Positions 1 to 9,905 of a stretch of DNA of 64,000 nt are shown one piece after another. A program made the translations under genes and the position numbers. The stretch is from Verrucomicrobiota bacterium (GTDB lineage: Bacteria > Verrucomicrobiota > Verrucomicrobiia > Verrucomicrobiales > DEV007): contig JAJRVS010000050.1 in NCBI GenBank assembly GCA_024277195.1, positions 1 through 64,000 of the forward strand. Reading direction: 5' to 3'. How positions within the stretch are numbered: the stretch's first letter is position 1; each line of letters begins with the position of its first letter. The notes beneath the pieces were generated by a model. That model was not told the DNA's origin, ran no database searches, and saw only the letters and a program-made list of their open reading frames with translations.

Positions 1-69
1 AATGAAGAATGGCTTGATTGCGTGATAATTGTGCGTTGTTCGGAAGCGAATATTGCGCTACAGGATGGC

Positions 70-1104
70 ATGCACTTGAATGGTGAAAATTTGAATCGAA
101 GTCAGCCTGGGATCTTATGGGCTCTTGTTTTATTGATGTTGATGAGTCAGCCGGGGGGGGCTCAGGAGAAGGCGGAGGCTTTGGCTTTTCAGGATGACGA
201 CATGGTGGTGTGGGTGGGCAATACCTTTGTCGAGCGGGCGCAGAGTTATGGTTACCTAGAGACGCTGTTGGATCTCGAAGCGGGGCGACAAGGGAAAACC
301 TCTGTAAAATTCCGTAATTTAGGTTGGAGTGGAGACAATGTCTGGTGCGCGGCGCGTTCTTATTTTGGTCCGCCGCAGGAGGGTTTTGACCGTTTGCAAA
401 AAGGTTTGGGTGAATTAAAAGCGACGCTTATTTTTTCCAATTACGGTGGGGCTGAGGCGATGGAGCAGAGATTGGAGGGGGAAAGTGAAGAGCAGGCTTT
501 GCAGCGTTTTGTGGAGGGTTACACTCGTTTATTAAAAATGATGATTCCGGCGGCGGGAGACGGGCTGCGCGAGATTGTATTGTTGTCACCGACTCCGCTG
601 GAGAACATGGGCGAACCTTTGCCTGACCAGACACAGAACAACCAGCGCATCGCCCGCTACCGTGACGCGATCGCCAAGCTGGCGAAGGTGGATATGGGAG
701 CTAAAGTGAAACTTCGTTTTGTGGATTTGTTTGCGGTCATGGGAGGGGATGACTTTTCCGGCAAGGTGACGGAAGCGCCATTGACCAATAATGGCATTCA
801 CTTCACTGAGGCGGGTTACCGGGTGGTGGCGGAGAAACTGGTGGTGGCACTGGGAATGGAGAAACTTTCCTTGATCGAAAATGAAGCGGATCTGGATAAA
901 ATGCGCCAGGCGGTGATCGAAAAAAACCGGTTGTTTTTTCATCGTTGGCGACCTTCCAATGAAACTTATTTGTTTTTGTTCCGCAAACATGAGCAGGGAC
1001 AGAATGCCAAGGAAATCCCGATGTTTGATCCGTTGGTGAAAACCAAGGAGAAGCAGGTCTCCTATTTGAGAGAGCAGGTTTTGAGCAACTTGTCCAAACG
1101 TTAA
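70..1104 (+). CDS. Secreted SGNH/GDSL-like protein (PVC type)
   Basis: This 344-residue protein resembles the SGNH hydrolase-like proteins of Planctomycetes and Verrucomicrobia. A signal peptide covers about residues 13-31. Block I reads WVGNTFVER (about 48-56), so Thr replaces the usual Ser of GDS. Block V reads NNGIHFTEAGY (His about 243), with Asn at the usual Asp position. A FHRWRP motif lies near residue 290 and recurs in the fused homolog at 51368. The frame opens earlier at a GTG (22), but the ATG at 70 follows AGGA at 62-65 and puts the signal peptide near the N-terminus. The dehydrogenase gene starts 9 bases after the stop, so the two probably form an operon. Hydrolase activity is doubtful given the changed triad; a binding role is possible. 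Confidence 0.8.
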   Translation: MHLNGENLNRSQPGILWALVLLMLMSQPGGAQEKAEALAFQDDDMVVWVGNTFVERAQSYGYLETLLDLEAGRQGKTSVKFRNLGWSGDNVWCAARSYFGPPQEGFDRLQKGLGELKATLIFSNYGGAEAMEQRLEGESEEQALQRFVEGYTRLLKMMIPAAGDGLREIVLLSPTPLENMGEPLPDQTQNNQRIARYRDAIAKLAKVDMGAKVKLRFVDLFAVMGGDDFSGKVTEAPLTNNGIHFTEAGYRVVAEKLVVALGMEKLSLIENEADLDKMRQAVIEKNRLFFHRWRPSNETYLFLFRKHEQGQNAKEIPMFDPLVKTKEKQVSYLREQVLSNLSKR

Positions 1105-1113
1105 TTTTTTGAA

Positions 1114-4100
1114 ATGATGATTCGTAGAACACTTACTACTTTGGGCTTGCTGATGGCAGGCGGCGCTTCGCTTTTCGGTCAAGGGGGCTTGAAGGAAATT
1201 CCCGATGTGCGCATCGAGGCGGCTCTGAAGGGCTTCAAATTGCCGGATGGGGCGAAGATCGAGATTTACGCATCCGACCCGATGATTTCCAAGCCGGTGC
1301 AGATGAACTGGGACAAACAGGGGCGGCTGTGGGTGGTGGGCAGTTCGATGTATCCTCAGATCAAGCCGGGTCAGAAGGAGGGCGACAAGTTGTATGTGCT
1401 GGAGGATACCGATGATGATGGCAAAGTGGACAAGGTGGAGGTTTTTGCCGAGGATTTGTATATTCCTACGGCGGTGGCTCCCGGGGATGGAGGGGTGTAC
1501 GTGGCGAACTCGACGGAAGTGTTGTTTTTGAAAGACACGGATGGTGACGGCAAGGCGGATTTCAGGGAAGTGGTATTGTCGGGCTTCGGCACCGAGGATA
1601 CTCATCACTTGCTGCATACTTTTCAATTCGGACCGGAGGGCATGTTGTGGTTCAATCAGTCGATCTATATTCACAGTCACGTGGAAACTCCTTGGGGGGT
1701 GAGACGTCTGCTCGGCGGTGGGATCTGGCACTACCGCACCGAGACACGCAAGTTGGAGGTTTACAGCAAGGGTTTGGTTAATCCCTGGGGACATGCGTTT
1801 GATCAATGGGGGCAGGATTTTGCCACGGACGGTGCGGGCGGTGAGGGGATCAATTATTTGTTCCCGCGGTCGGTTTTCAAAACTTCGCCGGGGGCGCAGC
1901 GGGTGCTGAAAGGGTTGAACCCCGGGCAGCCCAAACATTGTGGTTTGGAAGTGGTGAGTGGCCGCCATGTGCCGGAGTCGTGGTTGGGCACGATGATCGC
2001 GCCGGACTTCCGCGGGCATCGGGTGAACCGTTTTGAGCTGACTGAAAACGGCAGCAATTATGTTTCGACGCAACAGGAGGATCTGGTGGCTTCCAAGCAT
2101 CGGGCTTTTCGTCCGATCGATGTCAAGATGGGGCCGGATGGGGCGATCTACATTGCGGATTGGTATAATCCGATTATTCAACATGGAGAGGTGGACTGGC
2201 GGGATTCGCGTCGGGATCACAGTCATGGCCGGATTTGGCGGGTGACTTTCGAGGGCAGGGATCTGGTGGATAAACCAAAAATCGTCGGCCAGCCGGTGGA
2301 GAATGTATTGGACTTGTTACGCGCGCCAGAGGGCTGGACACGTCATTTTGCCAAGCAGGAATTGCGTGATCGTGGTAGCAAAGAGGTGATGCCTGCTTTG
2401 GATAAGTGGGTGGAGGGTTTGGCGGCAGAGGATGAGCAGGCGCTGCTCGAGGCGGTGTGGACGGCTCAGGGCTTGAATGTGCTGCGCGAGGATTGGGCGA
2501 AGAAGCTGTTGGTTTCCAAGGATCATCATGCGCGTGCGGCGGGCTTGCGGGCTTTGTATTACCGTGCGGCGGAAATCGAGGACAGTGTATCGGTGGCGGC
2601 GAAGTTGGTTACTGATCCACACCAGCAGGTGCGCTTGTGGGCGGTTAGCGTGTTGGCGCAGACGCCGTCGCTGGCGGCGGTGCAGGCAGCGATGAAGGCA
2701 GTGGACATGGAGAAGGATGATGCGCTGGATTTTACCCTGTGGTCGATCGCGCGTGAACATCGTCACTTGTGGTTGCCGATGGCGGAGAAGGGCGAGAATC
2801 CTTTCGCCAATGACGCGCAGTTGTTATTCGCGGCGCGGGCGACGGGGGAAGCGGTGGCGGTGGACAAAATTTTAACAACTTTGGAAAAAGGCGGATTTAA
2901 TCAGGCGCAGGTGAAGGATGTGAGCGATTGGTTGGCCAAAGTGGGCGACGCCAAGGTGTTGTCACGTTTGTTTATCAAAGCTCGTCAGCAAAAGGTGTCA
3001 GCGGAGGAGAGACTGATTATTTTGCAGGCACTGTTGGATGCAGCCAAGTTGCGAAAATTGCATCCGGCGGAAGGTTCGGATGAGGTGAAGGTGTTTTTTG
3101 CCGGAGACGATGTGGAGGCCTTTTCATTGGCGGCTTCTCTGGCGGGTTACTGGAAAGTGGAGGCGGCTCGTCCGGATTTGGAAAAAGCGTTTCTGGCGGC
3201 GGCGGAAAATGAAGGTCGTGCGCGGGCAGCGATGGAGGGATTGCGCTATTTGGGCGGTGGCAAGACGATGAACTTGTTCAAAAAAACGGCTCTCGATAAA
3301 AAACAGACTTACCAGATGCGATCGTTGGCGGTGGTGGGATTGACCCAAATGGCGCCTCGTGCAGGTGCGGAATTGGCGGTTCAGGTTTTACCGGATGCGC
3401 CCGGGGGTAAAGATCCTTTTGGTATTTATGGAGCTTTTCTAGCTACCAAACAGGGGCCTGGGATTTTGACCAAGGTTCTGACCGGAAAAAAAGTCAAGTT
3501 GCCGCAAGGCATTGCCTTGACCGGGGTGCAAAAAGCGGGCAGTGCGGCGACCAAACCGGTGGGTTTGATTGCAGCCCTGCAAAAGGCGGCAGATCTCAAG
3601 CCGATGAAAACAACGTTGTCAGCGAAGGAGATGGAAGCGATGATGGCGCGAGTGAGTAAAGAGGGTGACCCTCAGAAAGGGCAGGCGATTTATCGGCGGA
3701 TGACGATGCAGTGTTCGGTTTGTCATGCGATTGGCGGAGCGGGGGGCAGTATCGGTCCCGATCTGGTAAGCATCGGATCCAGTGCTCCGGTTGACTATTT
3801 GATTGAGTCGATGTTGGAGCCGAGTAAAAAAATCAAGGAGGGGTATCAGACAACTTTGGTGACCACCAAAAGCGGACAGGCCTATGCGGGAGCGATTGCG
3901 CGTGAGAGTTCTGATGAAATAGTTATTCGTGATGCCACAGGTAAGGAGAACCGCATCCCCAAAAATGAAGTGGTTTCTAATGTGGTTAGTCCGGTTTCCT
4001 TGATGCCGCCGGGATTAACGGCTGCGTTGCGTGAGGATGAGTTTGTTGACCTGATTCGTTTCCTTTCCGAACTGGGTAAGGAGGGTGATTATAAAGTTTC

Positions 4101-4596
4101 GGCCAAGCGTTATGTGCGTCACTGGGAGGCTTTGACTCCGCACGAACGCACCCGCGATGCGATTGGGCACTACGGGCCGGGCATTTTTGCCGACAATTTC
4201 AAGACTTACGCGTGGATGCCACAATACAGTCAGGTGAACGGGGTTTTGCCCCTGAATGAACTGCCCTTGGTGAGAGGTCGTGAGAGGCTTGAATCCAATC
4301 GTTGGGCGGTGGCACGGTTTTACATGGATATCACGAAACCGGGTAAGATCGCGCTAGGCCTGAATGAGGTTAAGGGCTTGCACTTGTTTGTCGGCGAGGA
4401 GGAAGTCAAATTGGCGGCTGAGTCGGGTGCCCTGGTGGTGGAGCTGGAGGCTAAAAAGGGACTGCAGGAGATCACTCTCGCTGCCAACCGGGGCTATGAG
4501 CTGAAAGGTTACCAGGTTGAGTTGTTGGATGCGAAAGGTTCAAGCGCCCAGGTGCGGTTGTTGACTCTGGCTGAATGGATGGTTTTGAAGAAGTGA
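1114..4596 (+). CDS. PVC-type dehydrogenase with HEAT region and c-type heme domain
   Basis: This 1160-residue exported protein starts with a signal peptide (about 1-22). A six-bladed sorbosone-dehydrogenase-like beta-propeller follows (about 35-400). It carries two Asp-rich calcium-loop-like motifs, DTDDDGKVDK (near 99) and DTDGDGKADF (near 142). An alpha-helical HEAT-like stretch runs to about 850. The cytochrome c domain has C867-S-V-C870-H871 and a likely distal Met964 in SLMPPGL. The last 170 residues form an additional domain that I cannot assign. The family is thought to oxidise sugars or aldose-like substrates in the periplasm and pass electrons to the heme; the substrate here is unknown. 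The SGNH gene lies 9 bases upstream and queE 9 bases downstream. The fused copy at 51368 ends in a copper domain instead of heme. Confidence 0.88.
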   Translation: MMIRRTLTTLGLLMAGGASLFGQGGLKEIPDVRIEAALKGFKLPDGAKIEIYASDPMISKPVQMNWDKQGRLWVVGSSMYPQIKPGQKEGDKLYVLEDTDDDGKVDKVEVFAEDLYIPTAVAPGDGGVYVANSTEVLFLKDTDGDGKADFREVVLSGFGTEDTHHLLHTFQFGPEGMLWFNQSIYIHSHVETPWGVRRLLGGGIWHYRTETRKLEVYSKGLVNPWGHAFDQWGQDFATDGAGGEGINYLFPRSVFKTSPGAQRVLKGLNPGQPKHCGLEVVSGRHVPESWLGTMIAPDFRGHRVNRFELTENGSNYVSTQQEDLVASKHRAFRPIDVKMGPDGAIYIADWYNPIIQHGEVDWRDSRRDHSHGRIWRVTFEGRDLVDKPKIVGQPVENVLDLLRAPEGWTRHFAKQELRDRGSKEVMPALDKWVEGLAAEDEQALLEAVWTAQGLNVLREDWAKKLLVSKDHHARAAGLRALYYRAAEIEDSVSVAAKLVTDPHQQVRLWAVSVLAQTPSLAAVQAAMKAVDMEKDDALDFTLWSIAREHRHLWLPMAEKGENPFANDAQLLFAARATGEAVAVDKILTTLEKGGFNQAQVKDVSDWLAKVGDAKVLSRLFIKARQQKVSAEERLIILQALLDAAKLRKLHPAEGSDEVKVFFAGDDVEAFSLAASLAGYWKVEAARPDLEKAFLAAAENEGRARAAMEGLRYLGGGKTMNLFKKTALDKKQTYQMRSLAVVGLTQMAPRAGAELAVQVLPDAPGGKDPFGIYGAFLATKQGPGILTKVLTGKKVKLPQGIALTGVQKAGSAATKPVGLIAALQKAADLKPMKTTLSAKEMEAMMARVSKEGDPQKGQAIYRRMTMQCSVCHAIGGAGGSIGPDLVSIGSSAPVDYLIESMLEPSKKIKEGYQTTLVTTKSGQAYAGAIARESSDEIVIRDATGKENRIPKNEVVSNVVSPVSLMPPGLTAALREDEFVDLIRFLSELGKEGDYKVSAKRYVRHWEALTPHERTRDAIGHYGPGIFADNFKTYAWMPQYSQVNGVLPLNELPLVRGRERLESNRWAVARFYMDITKPGKIALGLNEVKGLHLFVGEEEVKLAAESGALVVELEAKKGLQEITLAANRGYELKGYQVELLDAKGSSAQVRLLTLAEWMVLKK

Positions 4597-4605
4597 GGAG
4601 ATAGT

Positions 4606-5256
4606 ATGGCGGATGTGATCACCGTAAATGAGATTTACGAGTCCGTGCAGGGTGAGAGCACCTGGGCGGGTTTGCCCTGTGTTTTTGTGCGCACGACCTT
4701 TTGTGATTTGCGTTGCACTTATTGCGACACTGAGTATGCCTTTTACGAGGGCAATAAAATGAGCTTGGATGAGATCGAGCAGCAGGTGCTGAATTTTGGC
4801 GTGCCCTTGGTTGAGATCACCGGTGGCGAGCCTTTGCTGCAAAAAGCGGTGGTGATTCTAATGAAGCGCTTGTGTGATGCGGGCAAAACGGTGCTGATTG
4901 AAACCAGTGGGGCGCATGATATTTCGCTGATTGATGAGCGGGTACACCGCATCATGGATCTGAAGACGCCGGACAGTGGGGAGAGTGGACGCAATCGTTA
5001 TGAGAATGTCGAGCTGCTGACGCAGAGGGATGAAGTGAAGTTTGTGCTGGGATCGGAGCAGGACTACCAGTGGGCGCGGGAGAAAATTATCGAATACGGG
5101 CTCAGTGAGCGGGTGAATTCGGTTTTGCTGTCACCGGTTTTTGGCAAGATTGATCCACGAAAAATCGTTGAATGGATGCTGCGCGACAAGCTGGAAGCCC
5201 GATTCCAGTTGCAGATGCACAAGTTTATCTGGGACCCGGCTAAAAAATCGGTTTGA
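4606..5256 (+). CDS. queE: 7-carboxy-7-deazaguanine synthase (radical SAM)
   Basis: QueE converts 6-carboxytetrahydropterin to 7-carboxy-7-deazaguanine in the cytoplasmic queuosine/preQ0 pathway. The 216-residue length is usual. The radical SAM cluster motif is C33-D-L-R-C37-T-Y-C40, followed by the SAM-binding GGEP motif (ITGGEPLLQ, about residues 71-79). The N-terminus EIYESVQGEST is characteristic of QueE. The start ATG is preceded by GAGGAG. It begins 9 bases after the dehydrogenase stop, so it may be cotranscribed, although the functions are unrelated. No other queuosine gene is in the window. Confidence 0.93.
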   Translation: MADVITVNEIYESVQGESTWAGLPCVFVRTTFCDLRCTYCDTEYAFYEGNKMSLDEIEQQVLNFGVPLVEITGGEPLLQKAVVILMKRLCDAGKTVLIETSGAHDISLIDERVHRIMDLKTPDSGESGRNRYENVELLTQRDEVKFVLGSEQDYQWAREKIIEYGLSERVNSVLLSPVFGKIDPRKIVEWMLRDKLEARFQLQMHKFIWDPAKKSV

Positions 5257-5312
5257 TATTGCGACGGGTTTCGCTTGCGGCTTGGCGGAATCATGGTAGG
5301 GAAAAGACGGAT

Positions 5313-5660
5313 ATGAAAAGACAAATGTTTCTCGGATTCTCAGGTGCCTTGATTGTAGGCACAGGCTTGTTACTCGGCGCTTGCAACAAACATAGTTTTG
5401 AAGACAGCGAATTTGATACGGGGGTTAAAACACTGTATGAAAAACATCACGAAGGTGGTGATGAACATGCCGTAGGAAGTGGCCATGGCGAAAAGCACGA
5501 GAAAGGCGACGGCCACAAGGATCACGCCAAGAAGGGGCATGGTGAAAAAGGTCATCATGAAGGGGCTAAAAAAGCCGATGGACATGGGGATAAAAAAGAG
5601 CACGGAGAAGAAGCGGGTGACGCGGGCAAGCCCAAGTCGCTTTTCCCTGCTAAAAAGTAA
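5313..5660 (+). CDS. Histidine-rich small lipoprotein
   Basis: I recognise no named family. The ATG at 5313 gives a 115-residue protein with a lipoprotein signal (lipobox LLGAC, Cys24). The frame extends upstream to 5253, overlapping queE, but those residues would bury the signal. After Cys24 the mature part is almost only His, Lys, Glu, Asp and Gly, with about 13 histidines in HH, GHGEKH and DGHKDH-like spacing. Such composition usually binds Zn, Ni or Cu, so an outer-membrane or periplasmic metal buffer is a reasonable guess. A clear terminator follows at 5680. The reading frame is supported by the lipobox and terminator rather than by homology. Confidence 0.7.
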   Translation: MKRQMFLGFSGALIVGTGLLLGACNKHSFEDSEFDTGVKTLYEKHHEGGDEHAVGSGHGEKHEKGDGHKDHAKKGHGEKGHHEGAKKADGHGDKKEHGEEAGDAGKPKSLFPAKK

Positions 5661-5679
5661 TTTTTTTATTTCGAACGAG

Positions 5680-5705
5680 CCAGCCTTTGATAAGGCTGGT
5701 TTTTT
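5680..5705 (+). terminator. Rho-independent terminator after the His-rich lipoprotein
   Basis: A perfect 7-bp stem, CCAGCCT (5680-5686) and AGGCTGG (5693-5699), with a 6-base loop is followed by nine T (5700-5708). It lies 20 bases after the stop at 5660 and should end the transcript that began upstream of the SGNH gene. Confidence 0.85.
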
Positions 5706-5720
5706 TTTAGCTTTTTGGGC

Positions 5721-5733
5721 AAAAATGGGGTCA
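5721..5733 (+). repeat. 13-bp intergenic sequence shared with 30030-30044
   Basis: AAAAATGGGGTCA is found here and on the minus strand at 30044-30030, both between genes. Short elements containing ATGGGGTCA occur next to REP/RAYT-type repeats in other bacteria. Two copies in 64 kb are only suggestive. Confidence 0.3.
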
Positions 5734-5828
5734 GGCAACAATAATCAAAAACCGTAACTTTCGTGAGATGTTTGAATTTTTCATATCCGCTGATATGACT
5801 GTTGAAATCGTATAACCCCTAGCAATCA

Positions 5829-7058
5829 CTAGCCTACCCAACTGAGGAATTTCTGGATGATAAAGGCGTTGGCGATGTCGATGAAAAAGGCACCGACCAG
5901 TGGCACGATGAGGAAAGCCTGGGTGGAGGGACCGTATTTGGTGGTGACGGCGGTCATGTTGGCGATGGCGGTGGGGGTGGCGCCGAGGCCGAGACCGGCG
6001 TAACCGGAGGCGACGACAGCGGCGTCGTAGTTGCGTCCCATGGCGGGGAAAATCACATAGATCACCCATAGGGAGATGACGACAACCTGGGCGACCAGCA
6101 ACAGCATGATCGGGCCGGCGAGGTCAAGCAGGGTCCACAGTTGCAAGCTCATCAGCGACATGGCGAGGAACAGGCTGAGGCTGAGGTCGGAGATCAGGGC
6201 AAGGGATTTGGATCCGGTGGGCCAGGGCATTTTTTTGAAAAAAAGCGGTAGCAGGTTGGTGAGCAGGATGCCGGCGAACAGGCAGGTGACAAAATCAGGT
6301 AATTGCAATCCCATGGCTTGAGTGACTTCGTTGAGGCCTAGTCCCAGTCCGATGGCGATGCTGATGGTAAGAAGACAACTCAACACACTGTCGACATTGA
6401 TTTCCCTGAAATGTTTGTCGTTTTTATGTTTTGGCTCGTTCTGATCGGGCAGCCCGACAATATGGTTGTCGTCGGGGTGGGCGGGCTTGAGTTGATGTTT
6501 GCTGATCAGGTGTTTGGCGATGGGGCCGCCGATGAGTCCCCCTAGGATAAGTCCGAAGGTGGCGCAGGCAATGCCGATTTCGGAGGCTTTGGCGATGCCG
6601 TAATTTTCTGCAAGTGCTGGAGCCCAGGCGATGGCGGTGCCATGACCGCCACTGAGGGCAATCGAACCGCCGAGAACCCCTGTAGCCAGGGGCTCGTTGG
6701 TGAGACTGATCACTGCGATACCGGTGATGTTTTGGATGATGAGATAACCCAGCGCGGCAAATAAGAGAATGAGCAGGGGGCGTCCTCCTTCCAGTAGGGT
6801 CGAGATTTTTGCGTTGAGGCCAATGGTGGTGAAAAAGACGATCAACAGAGAGTCGCGTCCCGCGAGGTCAAATTGGGTTTGTGCCTGGAAGAAAAAATAA
6901 AGAGCTCCGAAAATAAGAGAAACGAAGACTCCGCCGGTGACAGGTTCCGGTAGGTTGTAGGCGCGGAAGAAGCCTATTTTTTTGTTGAGAAATTTGCCGA
7001 GGAAGAGGGTGAGGATGGCAACAATGAGAGTGGCGCGACTATCGAGATCCAGAGGCAT
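5829..7058 (-). CDS. gltS: Sodium/glutamate symporter
   Basis: GltS imports glutamate with sodium across the inner membrane. The 409-residue length matches the family. About ten hydrophobic segments are visible, with the paired glycine-rich re-entrant loops of GltS: GGSIALSGGHGTA in the first half and ASGYAGLGLGATPTAIANM in the second. The hydrophilic centre (about residues 200-225) is the usual cytoplasmic linker. The gene stands alone on the minus strand between the succinate dehydrogenase operon and the terminator at 5680. The start ATG at 7058 puts the first helix at residue 10. Confidence 0.92.
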   Translation of the reverse strand: MPLDLDSRATLIVAILTLFLGKFLNKKIGFFRAYNLPEPVTGGVFVSLIFGALYFFFQAQTQFDLAGRDSLLIVFFTTIGLNAKISTLLEGGRPLLILLFAALGYLIIQNITGIAVISLTNEPLATGVLGGSIALSGGHGTAIAWAPALAENYGIAKASEIGIACATFGLILGGLIGGPIAKHLISKHQLKPAHPDDNHIVGLPDQNEPKHKNDKHFREINVDSVLSCLLTISIAIGLGLGLNEVTQAMGLQLPDFVTCLFAGILLTNLLPLFFKKMPWPTGSKSLALISDLSLSLFLAMSLMSLQLWTLLDLAGPIMLLLVAQVVVISLWVIYVIFPAMGRNYDAAVVASGYAGLGLGATPTAIANMTAVTTKYGPSTQAFLIVPLVGAFFIDIANAFIIQKFLSWVG

Positions 7059-7140
7059 GATTAATTTTTTCCGTTCCTGCTAATTACTGCTCACCAGTCT
7101 TTTATACGAATTTTCACGCTATAAAAGTAAAATAAACGGT

Positions 7141-7902
7141 TCAGCTTACCGCTTCTTTGAAGCTGGCGATGGCGTAGTCGCGATTCAGCTTGGCGATGTT
7201 GTCGGCGCTGATTTCCTTAGGGCAGACCGCTTCACATTCATACTGATTGGTGCAGTTTCCAAAGCCTTCTTCATCCATTTGGCGAACCATGGCCAGAGTG
7301 CGTTTTTGTTTTTCGGGTGCTCCCTGGGGCAGGTAATTGAGGTGGGCGGCTTTGGCCGAGACAAAGAGCATCGCGCTGGAGTTTTTGCAAGCAGCGACAC
7401 AGGCGGCGCAACCGATGCAGGCAGCGGCCTCAAAAGCGGCTTCGGCTTTATCTTTCTCAATCGGCAGAGCATTGGCGTCTTGAGCAGCTCCGGTGCGGAT
7501 GTCAATGTAACCACCGGCGGCGACGATGCGGTCGAGAGCAGAGCGATCAACCATCAGGTCACGCAATAGAGGGAAAACTTTAGAGCGGAAAGGTTCGATC
7601 CAGATGGTGTCTCCGCTTTTGAATTTGCGCATGTGCAACTGGCAAACGGTGACGCCACGATCCTGACCGTGCGGCACGCCGTCGATGGTGAGCGAACACA
7701 TACCGCAGATGCCTTCGCGGCAGTCGTGGTCGAAGTGAATAGGCTCGCCGCCGTCTTCTACGATGCGTTCGTTGACGATGTCCAACATCTCAAGGAAAGA
7801 GGCTTCGGTAGGAATGTCTTTGGCGTCGTAGGTTTCGATACGACCGTGGTCTTGTGCGTTGAGCTGTCGCCAGACTTTCAGGGTGAGATTGAGATTAGCC
7901 AT
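7141..7902 (-). CDS. sdhB: Succinate dehydrogenase/fumarate reductase iron-sulfur subunit
   Basis: SdhB carries electrons from the flavoprotein to the quinone site of complex II. The ATG at 7902 gives 253 residues; the frame is open to 8049, but that part lies inside sdhA. Three cluster sites are visible: the [2Fe-2S] ligands in CREGICGMC plus a later VC, the [4Fe-4S] motif CIGCAACVAAC, and the third-cluster motif CTNQYECEAVCP. The sequence is of the Bacteroidetes/Chlorobi-like type B branch. It starts 53 bases after the sdhA stop and is the last gene of sdhC-sdhA-sdhB. Confidence 0.93.
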   Translation of the reverse strand: MANLNLTLKVWRQLNAQDHGRIETYDAKDIPTEASFLEMLDIVNERIVEDGGEPIHFDHDCREGICGMCSLTIDGVPHGQDRGVTVCQLHMRKFKSGDTIWIEPFRSKVFPLLRDLMVDRSALDRIVAAGGYIDIRTGAAQDANALPIEKDKAEAAFEAAACIGCAACVAACKNSSAMLFVSAKAAHLNYLPQGAPEKQKRTLAMVRQMDEEGFGNCTNQYECEAVCPKEISADNIAKLNRDYAIASFKEAVS

Positions 7903-7955
7903 AACAAATGCGGGTAGTAAATAGGTGGGTGGTGGGTCGTGGGTGGCTGTTGGGC

Positions 7956-9905
7956 TTAAGCGTAGGAGCGGATGGTTTGTTTCACCGCGGTGTATTTCAA
8001 GGATTCCTTGTGCAGTTTGGGTTTTTTGCCTACACCTTTGAATTCCCAAGCGGCGACGTGGGAGAAATTTTCATCATCCCGTTTGGCTTCACCTGGTTGG
8101 GTTTTGCCCGCTTTGACTTCGGGTGATTTTTCGGTGAACTGGTATTCGCTGCGGAAATGACCGCCGCAGGATTCCTTGCGGTCATGGGCATCGTGGCAGA
8201 GCAGTTCGGCAAATTCGAGAAAATCGGCGACGCGGCCGGCTTTTTCCAACTCGGCGTTGACGTTTTCGCCGGATCCGGGGATGCGCACGTTTTCCCAGAA
8301 TTCCTCACGGATGCCGGGAATGGCGGCGAGCGCTTCTTTGAGCCCCTTGGCGTCACGAGCCATGCCGCATTTGTCCCACAGTAAGTGGCCGAGTTCGCGG
8401 TGAAAGCTGTCGACGGTGCGTTTGCCGTTGATGTTGATCATCTTACCAACTCGTTCGCGCACTTCTTCTTCGACCTTCTTGAACTCTTGGTGCTCGGTGG
8501 TGATCGAGCCAGGTGTCTGGCTGGCGAGGTAGGGGGCGATGGTGGCGGGGATGACAAAATAACCGTCGGCGAGTCCTTGCATCAGCGCCGAGGCGCCGAG
8601 GCGGTTGGCTCCGTGGTCGGAGAAATTGGCTTCGCCAAGCACGTGCAGGCCGGGTACGTTGGACATCAGGTTGTAGTCCACCCACAGTCCGCCCATGGTG
8701 TAATGAACCGCAGGGTAGATGCGCATCGGTGTTTCGTAAGGATTCTCGCCAGTGATTTTTTCATACATCTGGAAGAGGTTGCCATAACGGGCGCGGATGG
8801 TGCTCTCGCCGAGTCTTTTAGTGGCATCGCGGAAGTCTAGATACACTCCGAGGCCTGACGGACCGACGCCGCGACCGTCGTCACAAGCCTCTTTGGCGGC
8901 GCGTGAGGCGATGTCGCGTGGAGCGAGATTGCCAAAAGAGGGGTATTTGCGTTCGAGGTAATAATCGCGATCGGCATCGGCGATCGAAGCGGCGGCATTT
9001 TTGCAATCCTCGGCGCTTTTAGGTACCCAGATGCGGCCGTCGTTGCGCAGCGACTCGGACATCAGGGTCAGCTTGGATTGGTAGTCACCGCTGACCGGAA
9101 TACAGGTCGGGTGGATCTGGGTGTAACAGGGATTGGCAAAACAAGCGCCGCGTTTGTGGGCGCGGAAGGCGGCCATGACGTTGCAGCCCATGGCGTTGGT
9201 GGAGAGGTAAAAAGCGTTGCCGTATCCGCCGGTGGCGAGGATGACGGCATCGGCGGCGTGAGAGCTGATTTCTCCCGTCACCATGTTGCGCACGACTATG
9301 CCTTTGGCGTGGCCGTCGACGGTCACCAGGTCGAGCATTTCGGTGCGGGAGTGCATGGTGACTCCGCCTTTGGCAATTTCTTTTTCGAGGGCCTGATAGA
9401 CGCAGATCAGCAGTTGTTGTCCGGTCTGGCCTCGCGCGTAAAAGGTTCGTGATACCTGGGCGCCGCCAAAAGAACGGTTGTCCAGCAGTCCGCCGTATTC
9501 ACGGGCAAAAGGCACTCCCTGCGCGGTGGCTTGGTCGATGATAGCGTTGGAGACTTCGGCGAGGCGGTAAACATTGGCCTCGCGGGAACGGAAGTCCCCG
9601 CCTTTGACGGTGTCGTAGAAAAGTCGTTGAACGGAGTCGCCGTCGTTGCGGTAGTTTTTAGCGGCGTTGATACCGCCCTGGGCAGCAATGGAGTGGGCAC
9701 GACGTGGGCTGTCCTGATAACAAAAGCAGTCGACTTGGTAACCCAGCTCGGCCAATGATGCGGCAGCGGCTCCGCCGGCCAGACCTGAGCCGACCACGAT
9801 GATTTTAAATTTCCGTTTGTTGGCCGGATTGATGAGCTTGGAATCGAATTTGTGTTTCGTCCATTTTTGCTCAATGGGACCGGATGGGATGTTGCTTTTT
9901 AGCAT
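7956..9905 (-). CDS. sdhA: Succinate dehydrogenase/fumarate reductase flavoprotein subunit
   Basis: SdhA oxidises succinate to fumarate using covalently bound FAD. The ATG at 9905 gives 649 residues; the longer frame to 9962 adds an implausible tail made from intergenic repeat sequence. The dinucleotide fold is GSGLAGG (39-45), the probable FAD-linked His is H71 in HSIAAQGG, and substrate-site motifs include HPTCIP and [13 protein letters not shown]. The length fits the long, non-classical (type B) SdhA of verrucomicrobia and Bacteroidetes. It lies between sdhC (104-base gap) and sdhB. Confidence 0.94.
   Translation of the reverse strand: MLKSNIPSGPIEQKWTKHKFDSKLINPANKRKFKIIVVGSGLAGGAAAASLAELGYQVDCFCYQDSPRRAHSIAAQGGINAAKNYRNDGDSVQRLFYDTVKGGDFRSREANVYRLAEVSNAIIDQATAQGVPFAREYGGLLDNRSFGGAQVSRTFYARGQTGQQLLICVYQALEKEIAKGGVTMHSRTEMLDLVTVDGHAKGIVVRNMVTGEISSHAADAVILATGGYGNAFYLSTNAMGCNVMAAFRAHKRGACFANPCYTQIHPTCIPVSGDYQSKLTLMSESLRNDGRIWVPKSAEDCKNAAASIADADRDYYLERKYPSFGNLAPRDIASRAAKEACDDGRGVGPSGLGVYLDFRDATKRLGESTIRARYGNLFQMYEKITGENPYETPMRIYPAVHYTMGGLWVDYNLMSNVPGLHVLGEANFSDHGANRLGASALMQGLADGYFVIPATIAPYLASQTPGSITTEHQEFKKVEEEVRERVGKMININGKRTVDSFHRELGHLLWDKCGMARDAKGLKEALAAIPGIREEFWENVRIPGSGENVNAELEKAGRVADFLEFAELLCHDAHDRKESCGGHFRSEYQFTEKSPEVKAGKTQPGEAKRDDENFSHVAAWEFKGVGKKPKLHKESLKYTAVKQTIRSYA

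Noticed and set aside
586-2226. 546-codon open frame on the minus strand
   Set aside because: It lies opposite the SGNH and dehydrogenase genes, is rich in His, Arg and Pro in the manner of a reverse-strand shadow, and has no recognisable motif.
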